Below are positions 41,914 through 53,700 of a stretch of 64,000 bases of DNA, piece after piece. Position numbers and translations under genes: made by a program. The notes under the pieces were generated by a model that did no database searches, was not told the DNA's origin, and worked only from the letters and a program-made list of their open reading frames with translations. The stretch is from Clostridium_AD sp050717515 (GTDB lineage Bacteria > Bacillota > Clostridia > Clostridiales > Clostridiaceae), in contig NZ_JBOITL010000023.1 of the NCBI RefSeq assembly GCF_050717515.1, positions 123,545 through 187,544 on the forward strand, given 5' to 3'. Position 1 is the first letter of the stretch; each line of letters starts with the position of its first letter.

Positions 41914-44900
41914 TTACGTATACTCTAACTTTACCTTGCTCCCTCCCTGTCCCTGCTCTGCCGGCGTCACTATTAGTTTTATAGGCACCCTATTCTTAAG
42001 CTCCTCCACGTGACTTATTATTCCCACAGAAAGTGTACTTGAATGAAGCTTCTCAAGCGAATTCATTACTATTTCTAAAAGGTCCGTGTCTAAAGTTCCA
42101 AAGCCTTCATCTAAAAAGAAGAATTCTAGTGGAGCACTACCTTTTAATTGAATTTGTGAGGATAGTGCCAGAGCAAGACATAATGAGGTTAAGAAGGTTT
42201 CTCCGCCGGACAAGGTATTGGTTTCTCGTCTTGTTCCTCCATTGAAATCATCCCTCATTACAAAAGCTCCATCAGAGTCCAGCTCTAAGGCATAACGACC
42301 TCTTGTTATTTCCTTTAACCGTTTTGAAGCTTCCAGTGATATATATTTTAACTGCTTCATGGCTACATATTCTACAAATTTATTCCCTTGAATTAAGGTG
42401 TCAAGTTCTCTTAAAAGACCTAGCATATGTTCTACTTCGCTGCGCTTTATTATAAGAGCTGCAAATTCTTTTAGCTTTCTTTCCATTTCCTCTAAGATAC
42501 GATTTTCAACGCCTACAGCCTTATTTTTTTCTTCTAAAACATTTTGCAGTATTTGTCTTTTTTCTTTTAGTTCTTCCCAAAAATCAGGCTCTATTTCTTT
42601 TCCGCAAAGAAGATTTTCAACTCTTTGCAAATTATCTAGGATTCTACGAAGCACTTCTTCGTAATGTTTTATTTCACTATCTAAAATTTTCAAATCTTCT
42701 TTGGAAATTAAATAATGAATAGCTACATCAGCATTTTCAAAGGAATTTTCACTAAGAGATATCTTTAATTTTTCTTCTCCTGTAACCAATAGTTTTAAAA
42801 GCATTGTATTTTCCTTTTCTTCACTAGTCTTCTGAGTTTCCACATTTTGCTTTTCTATATTTTCTCTTTCTAAAATTTCTTTTAAATTTGCCTCTTTCAA
42901 AGTTATGCTTTTTATTTCATTTCTTACCTTTTCTATTTCTATTTTAGGCGTTAGTTCCTTTGAAGGCTTAAATCCACAGAGTTCCAGAATTTGAATAGTC
43001 AAACGCTCTATTTCTGCTCTTTTTTCCTTGCCACTGGTTTCTATTTCTGTTTTTGAGGTAGTAAGGCCCATTAAGATTTTATCCACTTCATCTCTTTGCT
43101 TTTCTAGTATTACTAACTCTGCTCTGTACTTCCTTACTGTGGCAGTTAGCTTTATTATTTCATTGTCTGCTACTTTAAGTTGCTTTATTTTCTCACTTAT
43201 GGATAGCACCGTTATACTCTCAGTTTGCTTTTGATTAAATGTACCCTCATGCCTTCGCAAGTATTCTTCTCTTTGCAAATCTTCTTTTAAAAGGAGGTAC
43301 TTATCTTGAAGTATCTTTACTCTTTCTGTAGCAATAGATAAATCTATTTTTATTGCTATTAATGCTTCCTTTTCCTTTTTTAAGCTTTCGCCAAGTTTAG
43401 CTTCTGAAAGGTCTACTTTATTTTTTTCATTTTGTAGCACAACTAAGGCTAAATCTAGCTCAGTTTTTCGCTTATTGTAGGATTCTGTGTTTTCTTTAAA
43501 CTGAAGTAATTCCTTTTCACTTATCTTCTTCCGTTCTTGTAGCTCCTCCATATTTACGCCTCTGAGTTTTTCAGAAACTTCTATAATACTCTTATCTATA
43601 TGCTCTGCATCTCTTAAAATTTCTGCTGCTGTAATTTGCTCCTTTTGAAGTTCTTTAGCAAGTTTTTCTAAGTTTAGCTCTCCATTTTGTTTTAAATTTT
43701 TCAATCCTTCTAAATTGGAATTTACTATTCCCTCAGCTAAATGCGTATGATGCTCCGATCCACATACTGGACATAGGTCTCCTTGCTTTAAATTACAAGC
43801 TAGAATTGCTGCCATGCCCCCTAATTCTATCTCTTTTATTTCAGCTTCTAGGGTTTTAAGCTGAGCTTTTGCAACTTCTATAGTTTCTGCTCTATTTTTT
43901 AAATCTAAGCTAGCTTTTTCACTTTTAATGTTAATGTTGTGGTATTTTTCCTTAAGCTCGCCTAATATTTTATTGTTTTCTACAGCTTTTTCTAAGGTAT
44001 CCCGGAATGTACTATAAGCGTTCTGCTTATCTAGCAACAAATTATTATCTCCCGGGAAATTATTCGTAAGTTCCACGGTTTTTTCTCGCAAAACCACTAA
44101 TTTATTTCCACTACTTTCCTGAATTAGTAATATCTCTCTATGTCTTACATCCGTTATTCCTATATCCTTTTGGGATGCTTGTTCTTTATTTCTAAGTATA
44201 TCTACATTTTTCATAGCAAGGTCAACTTCTAGCTCAATATTGTAGGCATTCTGAAGTTTTTCCCTGTATTCTGGCAATATTTCTATTTCATTTAAACTTT
44301 CTTCTGTAACTTTTAGTTTGTTTTCTGTTTGTGATTTATTGCTTTCTAGCAGTTTATACTTTATATTATTTTCATTCATATTTATCATAAGGTTTTTATG
44401 CCGATCTAAAAGAATAGCTTTTTCATGGGCCAGAATATTTATTTTTTCTTCAATAGTTGTAGCTTGTTTAAGACTTACTTCCCTTTCAATTAAACCAGGA
44501 AGTTTATTGTTTTTATCCATCCAAGCTCCCTCATAAGAGATCTTTGTTAAATTTAGCTTTTCGCATAGACCTAAAAAAGCATTGTTTAATTTTTGGAGGG
44601 TGGAACTATTTATAGCTAAACTTTCTTTAATTTCAAGTACATTGTCAATAAAGGGCTTTACCTTTAGTGCTGCGCTTCCTTTAGTGAATTTTTCATTTTT
44701 ATTTTTAATTTCTTCTTCCTGAAGCTTTAGTTGGGCTTCCTTATTTACATATTGATTTTTTTCTTCTTGTAGCTCCCAGAGAGTTTTGCAGTGCTCGTAC
44801 TCTTTATCTATTGTAATTTTCTGAGTTCTAAGATCACTTTCTTCTTTTTTTAAGCGGGCTAGTGTCTGAATTATCTCAATACGGGCCTCTTCTCCTACAT

Positions 44901-45531
44901 TTTCATAGCCCTTCATTTCTCCCTCTAGCTCATTTTTAGATATTAAGTTTTCATTTCTAACTCTTTTTATTTTTTCATAAAGCTTTGTGCCGTATTTTTC
45001 TAAGGCAAATATTCTTTCTAGCATATCCCTTCGTTGTTTGCCTGTAAGTTTTAAAAATTCATTGAATTTACCTTGAGGTAGCACTACGGACCGAGTAAAA
45101 TCCTCAACTTTTAGCCCTATAATATCTATAATATTTTCCTCTACGTCCTTTGGTCCTTCTGCCAGCACCTTGTTTTCTTCAGAATTTTCCACATTTATTT
45201 CTATAAGCCTGGCATAGGCAGTTTTGAAGTATCCAGTTTTTAATCTCTTTATGCACCTTTCTGCTCTATACAGCTTTCGAGTTTTTCCTACCCCTATTTC
45301 AAAGTCGTAGCTTATTTCTACCACATTGGTTTCAGTATTTACAAACTCCTTGGTGTCTCTGGATACTTTCCCATAAAGCGCTATAGTTATACCATCTAGG
45401 ATTGTAGATTTGCCACTAGCTGTGGGACCGAAGATACCGAAAAGTCCTTTTTCTGTGAGTTTTGAAAACTCTATAGTTTGCTCTTCTACAAAGGAATTGA
45501 GGCCCTTTATTTTAAGATTAACTGGTTTCAT
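41914..45531 (-). CDS. sbcC: Exonuclease subunit SbcC (Rad50-like ATPase)
   Basis: Start set at ATG 45531 (1205 aa), 9 nt after AGGGGG; the ATG at 45540 touches the SD. Domains: Walker A FGPTASGKSTILDGI near the N-terminus, a long coiled coil interrupted by a zinc hook CPVC at about residues 587-590, a second coiled coil, ABC signature NTLSGGETFLTSL and Walker B FFFLDEGFGTLD. With SbcD it forms the Mre11-Rad50-type nuclease that opens hairpins and palindromes and processes DNA ends. It overlaps sbcD by 14 bp. A palindrome-rich element (copy C) sits directly behind this gene. Confidence 0.96.
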   Translation of the reverse strand: MKPVNLKIKGLNSFVEEQTIEFSKLTEKGLFGIFGPTASGKSTILDGITIALYGKVSRDTKEFVNTETNVVEISYDFEIGVGKTRKLYRAERCIKRLKTGYFKTAYARLIEINVENSEENKVLAEGPKDVEENIIDIIGLKVEDFTRSVVLPQGKFNEFLKLTGKQRRDMLERIFALEKYGTKLYEKIKRVRNENLISKNELEGEMKGYENVGEEARIEIIQTLARLKKEESDLRTQKITIDKEYEHCKTLWELQEEKNQYVNKEAQLKLQEEEIKNKNEKFTKGSAALKVKPFIDNVLEIKESLAINSSTLQKLNNAFLGLCEKLNLTKISYEGAWMDKNNKLPGLIEREVSLKQATTIEEKINILAHEKAILLDRHKNLMINMNENNIKYKLLESNKSQTENKLKVTEESLNEIEILPEYREKLQNAYNIELEVDLAMKNVDILRNKEQASQKDIGITDVRHREILLIQESSGNKLVVLREKTVELTNNFPGDNNLLLDKQNAYSTFRDTLEKAVENNKILGELKEKYHNINIKSEKASLDLKNRAETIEVAKAQLKTLEAEIKEIELGGMAAILACNLKQGDLCPVCGSEHHTHLAEGIVNSNLEGLKNLKQNGELNLEKLAKELQKEQITAAEILRDAEHIDKSIIEVSEKLRGVNMEELQERKKISEKELLQFKENTESYNKRKTELDLALVVLQNEKNKVDLSEAKLGESLKKEKEALIAIKIDLSIATERVKILQDKYLLLKEDLQREEYLRRHEGTFNQKQTESITVLSISEKIKQLKVADNEIIKLTATVRKYRAELVILEKQRDEVDKILMGLTTSKTEIETSGKEKRAEIERLTIQILELCGFKPSKELTPKIEIEKVRNEIKSITLKEANLKEILERENIEKQNVETQKTSEEKENTMLLKLLVTGEEKLKISLSENSFENADVAIHYLISKEDLKILDSEIKHYEEVLRRILDNLQRVENLLCGKEIEPDFWEELKEKRQILQNVLEEKNKAVGVENRILEEMERKLKEFAALIIKRSEVEHMLGLLRELDTLIQGNKFVEYVAMKQLKYISLEASKRLKEITRGRYALELDSDGAFVMRDDFNGGTRRETNTLSGGETFLTSLCLALALSSQIQLKGSAPLEFFFLDEGFGTLDTDLLEIVMNSLEKLHSSTLSVGIISHVEELKNRVPIKLIVTPAEQGQGGSKVKLEYT

Positions 45532-46765
45532 TTTCCGCATCCCCCTCTATTGCTATACTTAAGAATAAATCCATTAACTCTTTTGAAGGCTCTAGCCCTG
45601 CTTTTTCCTTTACAAAATATTCTTTAAATAATTCTTCCATGGATTTTTCCCTTAGGCTTTCTGCTAAATCTTCTTCCCTTGCTAATCCTTCTAGTATTGG
45701 CTGTATGGAAACTATGTCACGGCGATTGCGTTTCATTTCTTTTATGTGTTCTGTGCTAATTATTTCCTTGGTCTTTATTTCAAGGTATACCCAAATGTTT
45801 CGCGTGCTTTCTGCTATGCATTTTTCTAAGGCCTCTTCCACGCTACTACATTTCCATACTTCTATAGGCTTGTAGTTTCTAAAGAGGATTTGTGAAATTT
45901 CAGCTTCGCCCCCAGCTTTAACCTCTACCAGATATGCTCCCTTGCTATAGTTTATTTCACTTTTGCTATATTGAATTGGAGACCCGGAGTATCTTATCTT
46001 TCCCTTAGTTCCTGGTACTTTTTGTGGTCTATGAAGATGTCCAAGGGCTGAGTATTGTGCTTTTTCAGGAAATTTAAGTGGAGAAACGGAAAGACTTCCA
46101 CCCAGCTGTATACTTCTTTCTGATCCACTTTCCTCTCCGCCCATAACATAGAGGTGAGATACTGCTAGATTTACGGTATCCTCTCTATATTTAGTGGATA
46201 GCTTCTCAAATAATTGTCCTATTCTATCAGAATAGCTTTTTTGCCTATCTTCATCAGTTAGTCCTGTTGAAAGCACCTCATTTAACCTTTTTTCACTTGG
46301 ATAGGGCAGTGTTATAATAACTGCCTTCTCCCCTCTTATACTAAGTTCTAAATAACCTTCGCCACTTTCTATTATTTCAAAGTCACATTTATTATCAGCG
46401 TTGTATTCTCCAAAGCCACCTTCTCTTGCTATACTCTTTGGTTCTCCTAAAAGTATTACTCCATGCTTATATGAAAGCGGACTAGCCGCTACTAATCTCT
46501 CTGGATTGTCGTGATTACCTGCTATTACAAGCACTGCTGTTTTACCACTTTTTGTAATGTTCTTAAGGGTGTTATAAAACATTGCTTCTGCTTTTGCAGG
46601 TGGATTACCATTGTCATAGATATCTCCAGCTATAAGTACCAAATCTATATTATTATTTTCCACTATTTCTATAAATTCTTGTAGAAATTCTTCCTGTTCC
46701 TCTAGCCTACTGTATTGCTCTAAGGTCTTCCCCAAATGCCAATCTGAGGTGTGAAGTATTCTCAT
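45518..46765 (-). CDS. sbcD: Exonuclease subunit SbcD (Mre11-like)
   Basis: This 415-aa protein starts at ATG 46765 with GGGGAGA. The metallophosphoesterase motifs are complete: HTSDWHLGK, LIAGDIYDNGNPP, IAGNHDNPERL, VSHLYVMGG and YSALGHLHRPQ. It is the Mn-dependent 3'-5' exonuclease/endonuclease partner of SbcC. Stop overlaps the sbcC start, indicating coupled synthesis. It lies 24 bp past addA in the same direction, so addB-addA-sbcD-sbcC probably forms one DNA-repair operon. Confidence 0.96.
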   Translation of the reverse strand: MRILHTSDWHLGKTLEQYSRLEEQEEFLQEFIEIVENNNIDLVLIAGDIYDNGNPPAKAEAMFYNTLKNITKSGKTAVLVIAGNHDNPERLVAASPLSYKHGVILLGEPKSIAREGGFGEYNADNKCDFEIIESGEGYLELSIRGEKAVIITLPYPSEKRLNEVLSTGLTDEDRQKSYSDRIGQLFEKLSTKYREDTVNLAVSHLYVMGGEESGSERSIQLGGSLSVSPLKFPEKAQYSALGHLHRPQKVPGTKGKIRYSGSPIQYSKSEINYSKGAYLVEVKAGGEAEISQILFRNYKPIEVWKCSSVEEALEKCIAESTRNIWVYLEIKTKEIISTEHIKEMKRNRRDIVSIQPILEGLAREEDLAESLREKSMEELFKEYFVKEKAGLEPSKELMDLFLSIAIEGDAENETS

Positions 46766-46789
46766 TTTATTCTCCCCTTTCTTAGGACA

Positions 46790-49700
46790 CTATTTAACCC
46801 GCAAGGCTTCATCTATACTAAATAAATATAGATAGCTCTCTTTAACTGGTTTTCCAAGCGTATCCTTAAGTGCCCTTGCATAATAATCTAGCTGAGATCT
46901 ATATTTCTCTATTATCTCACTTGCATCACCATTTTTTACTGAGTCTGTTTTATAATCTACTAGAATTATTTCTCCATTTTCTTCAAAATAGCAGTCGATT
47001 ATTCCTTGAAGCATTATTTTTTCTTCTCCATATATGTCATGAGGAAGATTTTTATAAATATCTGTTGAATTAATTTCCATATGGAAAGGGACTTCTCTTT
47101 TTAATAAATTTAATTTATAGGCTTTTACCATTCTTTGCCCTAGTTGTGTTTTAAATAATTTCACTAGTTTTTCTGCCCGTACAGCTTTGCCCTCTTCTTT
47201 TGACAATAAGAGTTTTTCAACATAAATTTGGATTTGTTCCTCTATTTCACTTAATGTTTCCACCTTAGTTAAATCTAATCTTTGCACCACTGCATGCATA
47301 GCGGTTCCTTTTTCTGCCGGTGTTAATCCCTTTAGTTCCTCTAAAAATCTTGGCTTGCTTATAAGTTTTTGCTGGTACATATTTTCTGTGGTACCTTCTG
47401 TAAGCTCTAAATTAAATTTTCTTTTAAGCTCCGTTACTGTAAGTACTGTTGGCATTTTTGTGGACATTTCATATTTATAAATAAATCCTAGCCTTTTTTC
47501 TATCTCCGCAAGATTTTTCTCATCTGTGATTTTTTCCTGGATTCTTGTTAACTTTTCCTGCGTAGTCACAAGGTTTTCTTCCTGCTCATCTTGTATTTTA
47601 ACTATGTCATCTCTATTCCAAAGCCTAACCTGAAAGCTTGCAGGATGCTCTAATAGCTTTACGTTATCCTCTTCTATTCCAATTAACTGCCTTAGCATCT
47701 TTCCATCTGAATGCCTTATTAGGTTGGGTACTATCCAATCTAAATAGCTTTTTGCTTTTAAAATTTCATATTCTCCAAGCTTTTCAGTATTTTCTTCTAA
47801 ACTAAAGCTCATTCTTCCTATATTTTTCTCTATATTTTTCATTGACCCAGTTATAATTAGCTTTTCCTTTGCTCTTGTAAAGGCTACGTATAGCACTCTC
47901 ATTTCTTCTGAAAGGCTTTCTATCTTTATTTTCTTTCTTAGTGCTTGTTTTAAAACTGTAGGGTAAGAAATTCTTCTTAGAGGGTCCACAAAATCTGGAC
48001 CGTAGCCTAACTCATGATGAAATAGTATTCTTTTATTTATATCCATTAGGTTAAAGTTTTTTCCTGTACCACTTAAAAATACTACAGGGAACTCTAAGCC
48101 CTTACTTTTATGAATACTCATTATTCTAACTACGTTTTCATTTTCCCCTAAAGTTTTAGCGCTGCCCATATCTCCACTGCTTACTTTTAGCTTGTTTATG
48201 AAGTTTATAAAATTAAACAATCCCTTATAGCTAGTTTCGTCGTATTGCCTAGCCCTTTGGAAAAGCACTCTTAAATTTGCCTGTCTTTGAACGCCCCCTG
48301 GCATTGCTCCTATATAACCGTAATAGCCAGTATCTGTGTATAGATACCAGATGAATTCATCAATGGGCATATACTTACAGATTTCTCTAAAGTGGTTTAA
48401 TTTTTCTAGGAATTTATTAAGTTTTTGGATAATTAATTCATTTTGCTCTGTTTCCACAGTATCCGAAAAATTTACCATAGCCTCATAAAAAGAGATTTCC
48501 CTCTGACCTATTCTTATGTCTACTAACTCCTCTGAGGTAAATCCACCTATGGGAGAACGTAGCACTGAAAGCATAGGTATATCTTGTCTTGGGTTATCTA
48601 TAATTTGAAGTAGACTCATGATTATCTGAATTTCTATGGTATTAAAATATCCTGTTCCTGTATCTGCATAAACAGGTATACCCTCAAGTTTTAACTCTTC
48701 TAAAAATGAAGGTGCCCAATTTGAAGTAGCCCGAAGTAATATTACAATATCCTTATAGTCCACATTTCTATAAGCTTTAATATTTTTGTCATAAATTTTA
48801 AATGCCGCGTAGCCATCATGTAGCATTAATTCTTTTATTCTTTTTGCCACAATTCTAGCTTCTAATTGAATATTTGTAGGGGTTTCTTCCTCTGATGCTT
48901 TGCTAGCATCCTGGTCTTCTGAATCATTTGACTGATTTTCCTCTTCATCCTCATCATTTCCCTGGGAGATATCTATAACATCCTTTTCAATAAGATGTAG
49001 CTCCACTGCTCCACCTACTACCCCCGGCTCTTTAAGTTCTTCAAAAAAAGCTCCTAAATTTAGTGCTTCTTCATCTGTGTAGTCAAGATCTCCAATGTTT
49101 TTGCACATTATTCCTTTGAAGATATAGTTTACAGCATTTATAACTGGTTCTCTGCTTCTAAAATTTTTGTATAGTGTTATTTTCCTGGTTTTTGCACCAT
49201 CAACCTTTTCATAAGACCTATATTTACCTAAGAAAAGCTCCGGTCTTGCCTGTCTAAATCTATATATGCTTTGTTTTACATCTCCTACCATAAATACATT
49301 CGGAGCCCCTATTTTTTCTCTTGAGATTATATTAAGCAAGGTTTCCTGCACCATGTTACTGTCTTGATATTCATCTATCAAAATTTCTTGGTATTTATTT
49401 CGTAGTTGCACCGCTACAGAGGAAGGTTGTGGTTTTCCATCTGAATCTAGTACTACTTCTCCTTTTTCATCTTTTTGCATTAAAATATAAAGACAAAAAT
49501 GCTCAAAATCATTGAAATCTATAATTGAACGTTCTTTTTTCTTTTGTGTGTATTTTTCCTGCAGATCTATAACTAGCTGTGATAGCGCCATCATTTGCGG
49601 GTATAGTTTTTTTATATCCCTAAGAGCTACCTCTGAATTTGCGCTCATTACCTGCTGCCCTAGCTCTTGCAATTGTTTTTTTACCTTATTTCTTATATCT

Positions 49701-50704
49701 TGCACTGCCTTTTGTTTTTCCTTGTCCTTGCAGGCCTTTATACTAGGTAGCTTTTGGAAGCTTAAATTTTCTATAGTCCCTGCTAAATTATCAAAAGAAT
49801 TTTTAGATGCAGATAAAAGATCAGAAATAATCTCCAAATCCCCTTTAAAAACTTCATTATACAAGGCTATGGCTTCATTTCCTTCTATGATTTTCAATGC
49901 TTTTATCATTACTTTTTCAATGCCTTGTAGCTCTATTTTAATATCCTCTATTAAAACCATTGCCCAAGGGGTATCACTAAGGCTGTAACCCTCTTTAATG
50001 TTAAAATCCTCTGCTGCATTTAGTAGCCACTTTGTTGGATCTGTGGAACTCATGGCAAAATTATAAAGGCTTAAAACTATAGCTTGAAGGCCTAGGTCTT
50101 CTTTATTATTACTGTAGGATTCTACTAGGTTTAAGAAACTATGTTCTTTCTGAAAGCTATTAGAGTGCTCAGGGTTTTGATTGTTCTCTTTTGATAGTTC
50201 CATTTCTTCTTCTGCAATGGATACATATCTTTCTTCAAAAAGTTCTTCTAGAGCTTCTTGCTTTAAGAGCACCGCTTCTGTGGTGTCCGCTATTCGAAAA
50301 TTAGGGTCTAAATCTACTATATGAAAATTGTTTCTAATAACCTCAAGACAAAAAGAATGAATAGTTGTAATGCTGGATTTATTTAATAGTGTAAGTTGTC
50401 TTTGTAGTAACTTACTTTTTGGATTAATACGCAGTTCCTTTGAAATCGCTCCAGCTATTCTCTCTCTCATTTCTGAGGCAGCTGCATTGGTAAAGGTAAC
50501 TACTAGAAGCTTATCAATATCTGTTGGCCGCTCTTCATCTGTTACTATTTTTATTATTCGCTCCACTAGCACTGCAGTTTTTCCGGAACCCGCAGCTGCA
50601 GCTACTAGAATATTACAATCACGAGTTGTTATAGCCTTTTGTTGATCCTCTGTCCAGGAAACCTTTTTTTCCACTTGTTTAATTCCACTTGCATCCTTAT
50701 CCAT
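46790..50704 (-). CDS. addA: ATP-dependent helicase/nuclease subunit A
   Basis: This 1304-aa protein starts at ATG 50704, sharing one base with the addB stop (TAATG). UvrD-type helicase motifs: TEDQQKAI, Walker A AAAGSGKTAVLVERI, LLVVTFTNAAASEMRERI, IDEYQDSN, DVKQSIYRFRQA, and SIHKSKGLEFPVVFLSG. The C-terminal RecB-like nuclease shows GIIDCYFEENGEIILVDYKTD with the catalytic D-x-K core. AddAB resects double-strand breaks to Chi-like sites for RecA loading. Length is typical for clostridial AddA. An acidic Asp/Glu/Ser-rich linker lies near residues 580-610. Confidence 0.96.
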   Translation of the reverse strand: MDKDASGIKQVEKKVSWTEDQQKAITTRDCNILVAAAAGSGKTAVLVERIIKIVTDEERPTDIDKLLVVTFTNAAASEMRERIAGAISKELRINPKSKLLQRQLTLLNKSSITTIHSFCLEVIRNNFHIVDLDPNFRIADTTEAVLLKQEALEELFEERYVSIAEEEMELSKENNQNPEHSNSFQKEHSFLNLVESYSNNKEDLGLQAIVLSLYNFAMSSTDPTKWLLNAAEDFNIKEGYSLSDTPWAMVLIEDIKIELQGIEKVMIKALKIIEGNEAIALYNEVFKGDLEIISDLLSASKNSFDNLAGTIENLSFQKLPSIKACKDKEKQKAVQDIRNKVKKQLQELGQQVMSANSEVALRDIKKLYPQMMALSQLVIDLQEKYTQKKKERSIIDFNDFEHFCLYILMQKDEKGEVVLDSDGKPQPSSVAVQLRNKYQEILIDEYQDSNMVQETLLNIISREKIGAPNVFMVGDVKQSIYRFRQARPELFLGKYRSYEKVDGAKTRKITLYKNFRSREPVINAVNYIFKGIMCKNIGDLDYTDEEALNLGAFFEELKEPGVVGGAVELHLIEKDVIDISQGNDEDEEENQSNDSEDQDASKASEEETPTNIQLEARIVAKRIKELMLHDGYAAFKIYDKNIKAYRNVDYKDIVILLRATSNWAPSFLEELKLEGIPVYADTGTGYFNTIEIQIIMSLLQIIDNPRQDIPMLSVLRSPIGGFTSEELVDIRIGQREISFYEAMVNFSDTVETEQNELIIQKLNKFLEKLNHFREICKYMPIDEFIWYLYTDTGYYGYIGAMPGGVQRQANLRVLFQRARQYDETSYKGLFNFINFINKLKVSSGDMGSAKTLGENENVVRIMSIHKSKGLEFPVVFLSGTGKNFNLMDINKRILFHHELGYGPDFVDPLRRISYPTVLKQALRKKIKIESLSEEMRVLYVAFTRAKEKLIITGSMKNIEKNIGRMSFSLEENTEKLGEYEILKAKSYLDWIVPNLIRHSDGKMLRQLIGIEEDNVKLLEHPASFQVRLWNRDDIVKIQDEQEENLVTTQEKLTRIQEKITDEKNLAEIEKRLGFIYKYEMSTKMPTVLTVTELKRKFNLELTEGTTENMYQQKLISKPRFLEELKGLTPAEKGTAMHAVVQRLDLTKVETLSEIEEQIQIYVEKLLLSKEEGKAVRAEKLVKLFKTQLGQRMVKAYKLNLLKREVPFHMEINSTDIYKNLPHDIYGEEKIMLQGIIDCYFEENGEIILVDYKTDSVKNGDASEIIEKYRSQLDYYARALKDTLGKPVKESYLYLFSIDEALRVK

Positions 50705-53700
50705 TACTCTTTCACTCCCATCTCTTGGGTATTTACGCTATTTATTTGAGCCTCATCCTGTGATTTATTTTCAGGTGCAGGATTTATCTCTTCATTAGAT
50801 ATATCAGATTCATTCGCTAAAAGTTCCCAAATTTCCTGATCCTTTTTATCCTTTATTATTTTATAGGTATTTTCCTTTAATGTAGGGTCAAATTGACAAA
50901 TAGCTGAGTATTCACAATAAGCACAAGGAGTGATATCTTTTTTCTTGTAGGGCTTTATGTCTATTTCCCCACTTAACATTTCCTCGCAGGTGCATATCAA
51001 ATTTTCTTTTACATGTTTTAGCAGCATATCAAATTGATCTTTAGTTGCCACGGATGACCTGGCTCCTAATTCTCCATCTTTTTTAATAGAGACTGGAACA
51101 ACTAGAGAGGCCCCTTGAATATTTCTATCCATTTCCCTAATTATCTTAGTATCTGCTAGAAGTAGGCCCTTCATTTTTAAAGCCTTCATTATGGCTTTTT
51201 CTAGTTCCTCTTCATCTAAATTATTTTTAGCTTTTATTACTGGGTCATCTATTTTAAAATACAGTATACCTGCTGGGAAAATTGCTTCCTGTGAAAGCGC
51301 TCTTTGCTTAGAAAAAGCTATCTCATTTGTAAGCATGGCGTCTAAATAGGTAAGTAGCTGTATTTGAAGTCCGTAATATACATCTGATAGTTTAAAATCC
51401 TTATTGCCGGATTTATAATCTATTATTCTGTAGAATTCTTCTCCCTCATTTATCAATTTATCTACCCTATCTATTCTCCCCACTAAATTTACGGTTTCTC
51501 CTGTGGATAATTCTATTTGTATCGGTGGATAATCTCCCTCGTTAAAACCAAAGGATACTTCATAGCCAAAAGGTTCAAAGCCACTATTTTTCATCTGCTC
51601 AACTATGACAAAGATGGTTCTCTTTAAAACTCTTTTTAATCTCTCAGTAAAATACTTATACCTTGGAGTACTGTTTAATATATAGCCACTTGCGCCAAGG
51701 TCCGCTTCAGTTTCTACAATGCTTGCAATATTTGCCTCGCACCACGTCTTATCAAGATCCGCCCATTTTATCTTGCTTTTATCCACAAGCTTTGAAAAAT
51801 TATCAAGCACACTGTGCATAAAACTACCTAAGTCTGGCGAAGAAAAGGTAAAAGTTTTTCTTTCTTTTGCTTTTAGTCCATATTGCACAAAATATGCAAA
51901 GGGACACTCTTCATATTTTTCTATTCTAGATACGCTAAAATAGTTTTTTTCTCCATAAAGTAGTTTCACTTTTTCTTTTTCTAGCATTTTCACTTCATTT
52001 TTATAGTCAAAGCCTTTAAACATGCTGTTACTCTTTTCTTTCCACTCTGCTTCTTTTTGATACCATTTATAAACTTTAACCCAAAGTGAGGATATATATC
52101 CTGTTTCCAAATATTTTCTAAGCGCAAAAATCAAGCCATTAAAAGTGGGAACTTTAGCACATACCTCTGACATTTCACCAGCCTCTTGAATTTCCTGGGT
52201 GCCCTGCATCTCATGTGGGGCGTCACTGTACTGCGTTATATTGCTTTGTTCTACCAGCTCTTTAAATAAAGCTTTAAATCTAGATATTATAATAGAAGGT
52301 CTTAGGGTTTTGCCTTCATAATCTCCTATGGGATAACTTATATTTAAATATTTACTTGGTATAGTTATGGTAGCATAAATTAAATACTGCTCATTAAAGA
52401 CCTCTGTTTTTGTGTCATTGGCCATTTCTACTCCATTTTCTTTTAAAATTGATCTGTCACTGTCTGTGAATATTCCCTCTTCTTTATTTGCCTTTGGGAA
52501 CACTCCATCATTTACACCTATAATGTATAGGGCACTTATATCATGACTTTTTATGCGGTCTAAACTAGTGATGGAAACCCCATCTAATGCTGGTGGAATA
52601 AGTCCCATTTGATGTTTGCTAAAGCCAATGGAAAGTATCTTTACAAACTCATCTAAGGATAGATTTTCTGTGCCAAGTACTTCTACCATCTGATCTAGTA
52701 GTTCCATAACTAGGTTCCATATTTTGCTGTACTCCGTCACCTTCTCTTGAGCACCTTGATTTTTGAAATTCTCTATCCACTTCTCTAGAGTTTTATATAC
52801 CTTTATTGATTCTAAAAATTCAAATAGGGCAGTACAAATTTTTATGGTGTTGTTTTTACCCTTTAATTTTTCATTTAATGCTAGTAGTGGCTTTATAAAT
52901 GCCTCTCTTGTATCATTTAGAATTTTAATGGTAGCTTCTATTTTTTCAGCTTCCTTTTCTTCTCTGGTGACTGGGTTTTCTATGTTTATTTCTGATTTTT
53001 GATTTTCCTGAGTTTCCACCTTTTCTATGTTCTTTTGTAGCTCCTTTGCAGCTTCCTTGCCATCATAATAATCTCTAAAATAGTATTCTATTTTTTCTTG
53101 CCATAGCTCAGCTTCTGCCCATTTTTTTTTGCCCTTTATACCTGTTTGTATTACGAAGTTTTCTAGTATATCTATATTTTCTACTTCTATATCTAAAAGG
53201 CCTGTTTTAAGATACCTAAACACTGATTCATAACTAAAGTTCTTAGTGAAAATCTCAACAGTTGATGTTATTAACACAATTAAGGGATTACTTGTTATAT
53301 CTTTTTTCTTATCTATAAATAAGGGGATTTTGTATTCTGTAAATATTGCTTTAATTAATTTTTCATAGGATGGTAAATCTCTAGTTACCACTGCAATTTT
53401 ATTAAATCTTACGTGTTCATCTCGGCAAATTCTTAGAATATCCTTTGCCACATGCTCTATTTCTGAATAGGCATTTAGACCTTTAAACACCTTTATATTT
53501 TCACACTTTTCAGTGGATGGCGTGTATGGGAAAGCAAAATAATTTTTTTCAAGAAAAGAAAGCTCTGCATTATCTTTAAATTTATGCTCTTTATTTTCCT
53601 GTAGCTCTATAGACTTTTCTAAGGATGTTCCAGTCTCCTCAGCTATTTTTAAAAGTTTGTCTTCTGTAAATTTTATAGAATAAAAAGCATCTGCCTCATC